This document shows positions 4,972-7,662 of a DNA stretch of 7,662 nt, piece after piece. Numbering within the stretch: position 1 is the first letter of the stretch; the number at the start of each line of letters is the position of its first letter. This DNA is from Pseudomonadota bacterium. GTDB taxonomy: Bacteria > Pseudomonadota > Gammaproteobacteria > Burkholderiales > Burkholderiaceae_D. The notes beneath the pieces are model-generated. The model ran no database searches. It saw only the letters and a program-made list of their open reading frames with translations, and was not told where the DNA came from. Where the stretch lies: positions 1 to 7,662 of the forward strand of contig JAEYIG010000240.1 in NCBI GenBank assembly GCA_023409175.1. The letters run 5' to 3'. Made by a program: the position numbers and the translations under genes.

Positions 4972-7269
4972 ATGGTCAGCAGTCATATTCTGGGTTTCCC
5001 GCGCATGGGCGCACAGCGGGAATTGAAATCAGCGCTTGAAACGTATTGGAAAAGTGCTTCAGAACCTGAAGACACCAATGTCGATTTGAAAAATCTGGTC
5101 GCAATGGGCAAGCAATTGCGTGCCGCTCACTGGGGGTTGCAGAAAAAAGCCGGTCTGGATTGGGTTACTGTCGGCGATTTCGCTTTTTACGATCACGTCC
5201 TGAATCACATCCAGTTACTGGGTTGTGAACCGGCCCGTTTCGGTTTTTCGAAAGACACTCCTGAACTGGACCGTTATTTTGCAATGGCCCGCGGCAGTCT
5301 GACGACGGAATCCGGACAGGCCATGTCGATGCTGAAGTGGTTCGATACGAACTACCATTATATGGTTCCTGAATTTTTCCCGGATACCGCTTTTTCCCTT
5401 CACAGCGAACGCCTGTTCGATGAAGTGAAAGAAGCCAGGGCACTCGGTTATCCGGTCAAGGCCGTCTTGCTGGGACCGGTCAGTTTCCTGTATCTGGGCC
5501 GTGAAAAAGTGGAGGGATTCGACCGTCTGTCCCTGTTGTCTTCCCTGTTGCCTGTCTATCGCCAGATCCTGTCGCGTCTGCATGCAGAAGGCGTTGAATG
5601 GGTTCAGATTGATGAACCTGTTCTGGGCCTGGATATCGACGACAAGTGGCTGGCTTCCTTCAAGGGCGCTTATGACGACCTGACCAAGGAACCGGTCAAG
5701 CTGCTGTTGACGACGTACTTTTCGTCTCTTGCAGGCCATATTGATACGATTTGCGAATTGCCTGTCGACGGCTTGCATGTCGATGCGATCCGTGGCGCGG
5801 AAGACCTGAAGGAGATCGCTGCCAAATGGCCTGCCGACAAGGTATTGTCCGTTGGTGTCATTGATGGCCGCAATATCTGGAAGGCCGATCTGGACAAGGC
5901 TCTGGCCGCTCTGAGATCGCCTGAACTGGCCGGGCGAAAGAACTTGTGGGTCGCTCCAAGCTGTTCGCTGCTGCACGTTCCTTTCTCGCTGGATGCGGAA
6001 ACCAAGATGGACCCGCGCCTGAAACAGTGTCTGGCTTTCGCTTCCGAAAAACTGGAAGAAATCCATACTCTGAAAGACGGGCTGCAAAACGGCGATGCCG
6101 CTATCGCCGATGCACTGAAGCGTTCCCGTGATACGGTTGCGCTGAGAAAAGGCGACTGGGTTCACAATGCACAGGTTGCCAAAAGAGTGGGTGATCTTAA
6201 AGAAGGCATGGATCGTCGCAAATCGGCTTTCGCTGCCCGTCAGGCTGTTCAGCGCAAGCGTTTCAAGTTGCCGACTTTCCCGACGACGACAATCGGTTCT
6301 TTCCCTCAGACCCCGCAGATCCGTTCTGCCCGCGCTGCTTTCAAACGCGGTTCTCTGGGCGAAGCGGAATACCGGAAGGCCATGCAGGAAGAAATCTCGT
6401 TCTGTGTCGCACAGCAGGAAAAACTGGGTCTGGACGTGTTCGTGCACGGTGAACCGGAACGTAACGATATGGTCGAGTATTTCGGGGAATTCCTGGATGG
6501 CATGACGATGACGGCCAATGGCTGGGTCCAGTCTTACGGTTCCCGTTGCGTCAAGCCACCTGTCATTTACGGTGACGTTTCCAGACCGAATGCCATGACG
6601 GTGGAATGGACGAAGTTTGCACAGAGCCTGACCGACAGGCCGATGAAGGCCATGCTGACCGGTCCGATCACGATTCTGCAATGGTCTTTCGTCCGTGATG
6701 ATGAAAAACGTTCCGTTGTTGCAGACCAGATCGCACTGGCGATCCGGGATGAAGTGGCCGATCTTGAAAAAGCCGGTATCGGTATTATCCAGATTGATGA
6801 ACCGGGTCTGCGTGAGGGCTTGCCTCTGCGTCGCCATAACTGGCAGGCTTATCTGGACTGGGCATGCCGCGCTTTCCGGATCGCTTCCTGTGGCGTTGGC
6901 GACGATACCCAGATCCATACCCATATGTGTTATGCCGAGTTCAACGATATCATGCCGGACATCGCCAGCCTGGATGCCGACGTGATCACGCTGGAAGCCA
7001 GCCGTGGCGATATGACGTTGTTGAAAGGATTCCGTGACTTCCGTTATCCGAACGAAATCGGCCCGGGCGTTTACGATATCCATTCTCCGCGTGTTCCATC
7101 GGTCAATGAAATGGTTTCGCTGCTGAAACAGGCGTCTGCCGTTATCGACGCGGACCGTCTCTGGGTCAATCCGGATTGTGGCCTGAAAACCCGTCAGTGG
7201 AAAGAAACGTTCGAAGCGCTGGACAATATGGTCAAGAGTGCCAAGCTGATGCGTGAAACGGTTTATTGA
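4972..7269 (+). CDS. metE: Cobalamin-independent methionine synthase (5-methyltetrahydropteroyltriglutamate-homocysteine methyltransferase)
   Basis: MetE makes methionine in the cytoplasm by transferring the methyl group of 5-methyltetrahydrofolate (polyglutamate) to homocysteine without vitamin B12. The 765 residues cover both family halves. The N-terminal domain starts with the typical LGFPRMG. The catalytic C-terminal barrel begins near 433 ([12 protein letters not shown]). The zinc ligands are His651 and Cys653 (HTHMCY), Glu675 and Cys736 (NPDCGLKTR). They correspond to His641, Cys643, Glu665 and Cys726 of the E. coli enzyme with a constant offset of ten. Glu494 (HGEPERNDM), Asp609 (IDEPGL) and His704 (DIHSPRVPS) match the substrate and catalytic residues. 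The enzyme looks intact, slightly longer than E. coli's 753. A GGGAG Shine-Dalgarno seven bases before the ATG supports the start. Control by the divergent MetR is very likely. Confidence 0.98.
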   Translation: MVSSHILGFPRMGAQRELKSALETYWKSASEPEDTNVDLKNLVAMGKQLRAAHWGLQKKAGLDWVTVGDFAFYDHVLNHIQLLGCEPARFGFSKDTPELDRYFAMARGSLTTESGQAMSMLKWFDTNYHYMVPEFFPDTAFSLHSERLFDEVKEARALGYPVKAVLLGPVSFLYLGREKVEGFDRLSLLSSLLPVYRQILSRLHAEGVEWVQIDEPVLGLDIDDKWLASFKGAYDDLTKEPVKLLLTTYFSSLAGHIDTICELPVDGLHVDAIRGAEDLKEIAAKWPADKVLSVGVIDGRNIWKADLDKALAALRSPELAGRKNLWVAPSCSLLHVPFSLDAETKMDPRLKQCLAFASEKLEEIHTLKDGLQNGDAAIADALKRSRDTVALRKGDWVHNAQVAKRVGDLKEGMDRRKSAFAARQAVQRKRFKLPTFPTTTIGSFPQTPQIRSARAAFKRGSLGEAEYRKAMQEEISFCVAQQEKLGLDVFVHGEPERNDMVEYFGEFLDGMTMTANGWVQSYGSRCVKPPVIYGDVSRPNAMTVEWTKFAQSLTDRPMKAMLTGPITILQWSFVRDDEKRSVVADQIALAIRDEVADLEKAGIGIIQIDEPGLREGLPLRRHNWQAYLDWACRAFRIASCGVGDDTQIHTHMCYAEFNDIMPDIASLDADVITLEASRGDMTLLKGFRDFRYPNEIGPGVYDIHSPRVPSVNEMVSLLKQASAVIDADRLWVNPDCGLKTRQWKETFEALDNMVKSAKLMRETVY

Positions 7270-7285
7270 TCGTTTCAATTGATGC

Positions 7286-7321
7286 AAAAAGCCGTTACGG
7301 AAATCCTGTAACGGCTTTTTT
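7286..7321. terminator. Bidirectional intrinsic terminator between metE and the serine dehydratase gene
   Basis: AAAAAGCCGTTAC (7286-7298) and GTAACGGCTTTTT form a strong stem with a nine-base loop. A T-run follows on the plus strand and the A-run supplies a T-run on the minus strand. It starts 16 bases after the metE stop and can also end the convergent gene whose stop is at 7366-7368. Confidence 0.9.
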
Positions 7322-7327
7322 GCTTCC

Positions 7328-7361
7328 TGAATCGAATCATCTGCTGAATCTTTATTGAATC
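7328..7361. repeat. Four GAATC copies in the convergent gap
   Basis: GAATC occurs at 7329, 7334, 7346 and 7357, three of the copies preceded by T. The last three are spaced 12 and 11 bases. The repeats lie between the terminator and the stop of the serine dehydratase gene. No function is apparent, and simple sequence drift may explain them. Confidence 0.3.
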
Positions 7362-7365
7362 AGTG

Positions 7366-7662
7366 TCAGTCGGAGTGATACTGGTTCTTGCGGATCAGAT
7401 CCTTGACGAGGATGCGGGCGGTCGGGGTGTTGGCAAGGCCGCCACGGGCTGTTTCCTTCAGGTCGGAAGACATGGTGTCGCCGACGGCCCGCATGGCGTC
7501 GATGACTTCGTCGGCAGGGATTTTGTGCTCGACTCCGGCCAAAGCCATATTGGCGCAGGAGAGGGCGTTGACGGCGCCGATGACATTGCGCTGGACGCAG
7601 GGGATCTCGACGAGTCCGGCAATCGGGTCGCATACGAGTCCCATCAGGTTGCTGATCGCCAT
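7366..7662 (-). CDS. sdaA: L-serine dehydratase, iron-sulfur type, C-terminal end (runs off right edge)
   Basis: This is the last 98 residues of an L-serine ammonia-lyase, which converts serine to pyruvate and ammonia in the cytoplasm using a [4Fe-4S] cluster. The visible part holds CDPIAGLVEIPC, the family's conserved segment with two cluster cysteines ten residues apart (Cys11 and Cys22 of the visible part). ARGGLA follows near the end. The first cluster cysteine and most of the protein lie outside the window, so the Met at the edge is internal. I cannot tell from this piece whether the gene encodes a one-chain SdaA or the alpha subunit of a two-chain enzyme. It is convergent with metE and shares its terminator. 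Confidence 0.9.
   Translation of the reverse strand: MAISNLMGLVCDPIAGLVEIPCVQRNVIGAVNALSCANMALAGVEHKIPADEVIDAMRAVGDTMSSDLKETARGGLANTPTARILVKDLIRKNQYHSD

Noticed and set aside
5215..7287. 690-codon open frame on the minus strand antisense to metE
   Set aside because: It lies opposite almost all of metE, whose active-site residues are fully conserved. The translation shows no recognisable motif, and long antisense frames follow from the codon bias of the real gene.

Overview
The window looks like chromosomal DNA of Oxalobacter (Betaproteobacteria, Oxalobacteraceae), most likely O. formigenes or a close relative. The anchor is the partial gene at the left edge. Its first 138 residues read as formyl-CoA:oxalate CoA-transferase (Frc), with the catalytic Gln at position 17 and the first two bases of codon 139 (TA) where the family has catalytic Tyr139. 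The rest is ordinary bacterial coding sequence of intermediate GC content. I see no insertion sequence, phage gene, CRISPR array, tRNA or rRNA.

Left part (1-2883, all minus strand, transcribed right to left): an alpha/beta hydrolase (2128-2883), then a PAS/AAA+/Fis regulator of the sigma-54 activator family (655-1938), then frc (1-416, running off the edge). The regulator lies directly upstream of frc on the same strand, so it is the best local candidate for a controller of oxalate catabolism. Two details stand out. Its sigma-54-contacting GAFTGA loop reads GTHPRT. The gap before frc contains a candidate promoter, a terminator-like hairpin and a 19-codon leader ORF that overlaps the frc start. 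Upstream of the regulator is a cluster of TGGCAGT repeats, including a 7-bp-arm palindrome, that looks like an operator.

Middle part (2884-3965): a 192-residue protein with two apparent helix-turn-helix segments and a basic linker, followed on its minus-strand side by a strong hairpin terminator. Upstream of it is a 354-base AT-rich gap with a perfect DnaA box and no convincing gene.

Right part (3966-7662): the classic divergent metR-metE pair. MetR (minus) and the cobalamin-independent methionine synthase MetE (plus) share a 94-base control region. Overlapping back-to-back promoters and a TGAA/TTCA MetR-type site fit activation of metE and autoregulation of metR. metE ends at a hairpin with A- and T-tracts on either side, which can terminate both metE and the convergent gene on the far side. 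That gene is the C-terminal end of an iron-sulfur L-serine dehydratase (SdaA-like), cut by the window edge.

The most interesting points are the frc-adjacent regulator with its non-canonical sigma-54 loop, and the possible attenuator/leader-ORF arrangement in front of frc. These are hypotheses from sequence reading; no database search was possible.
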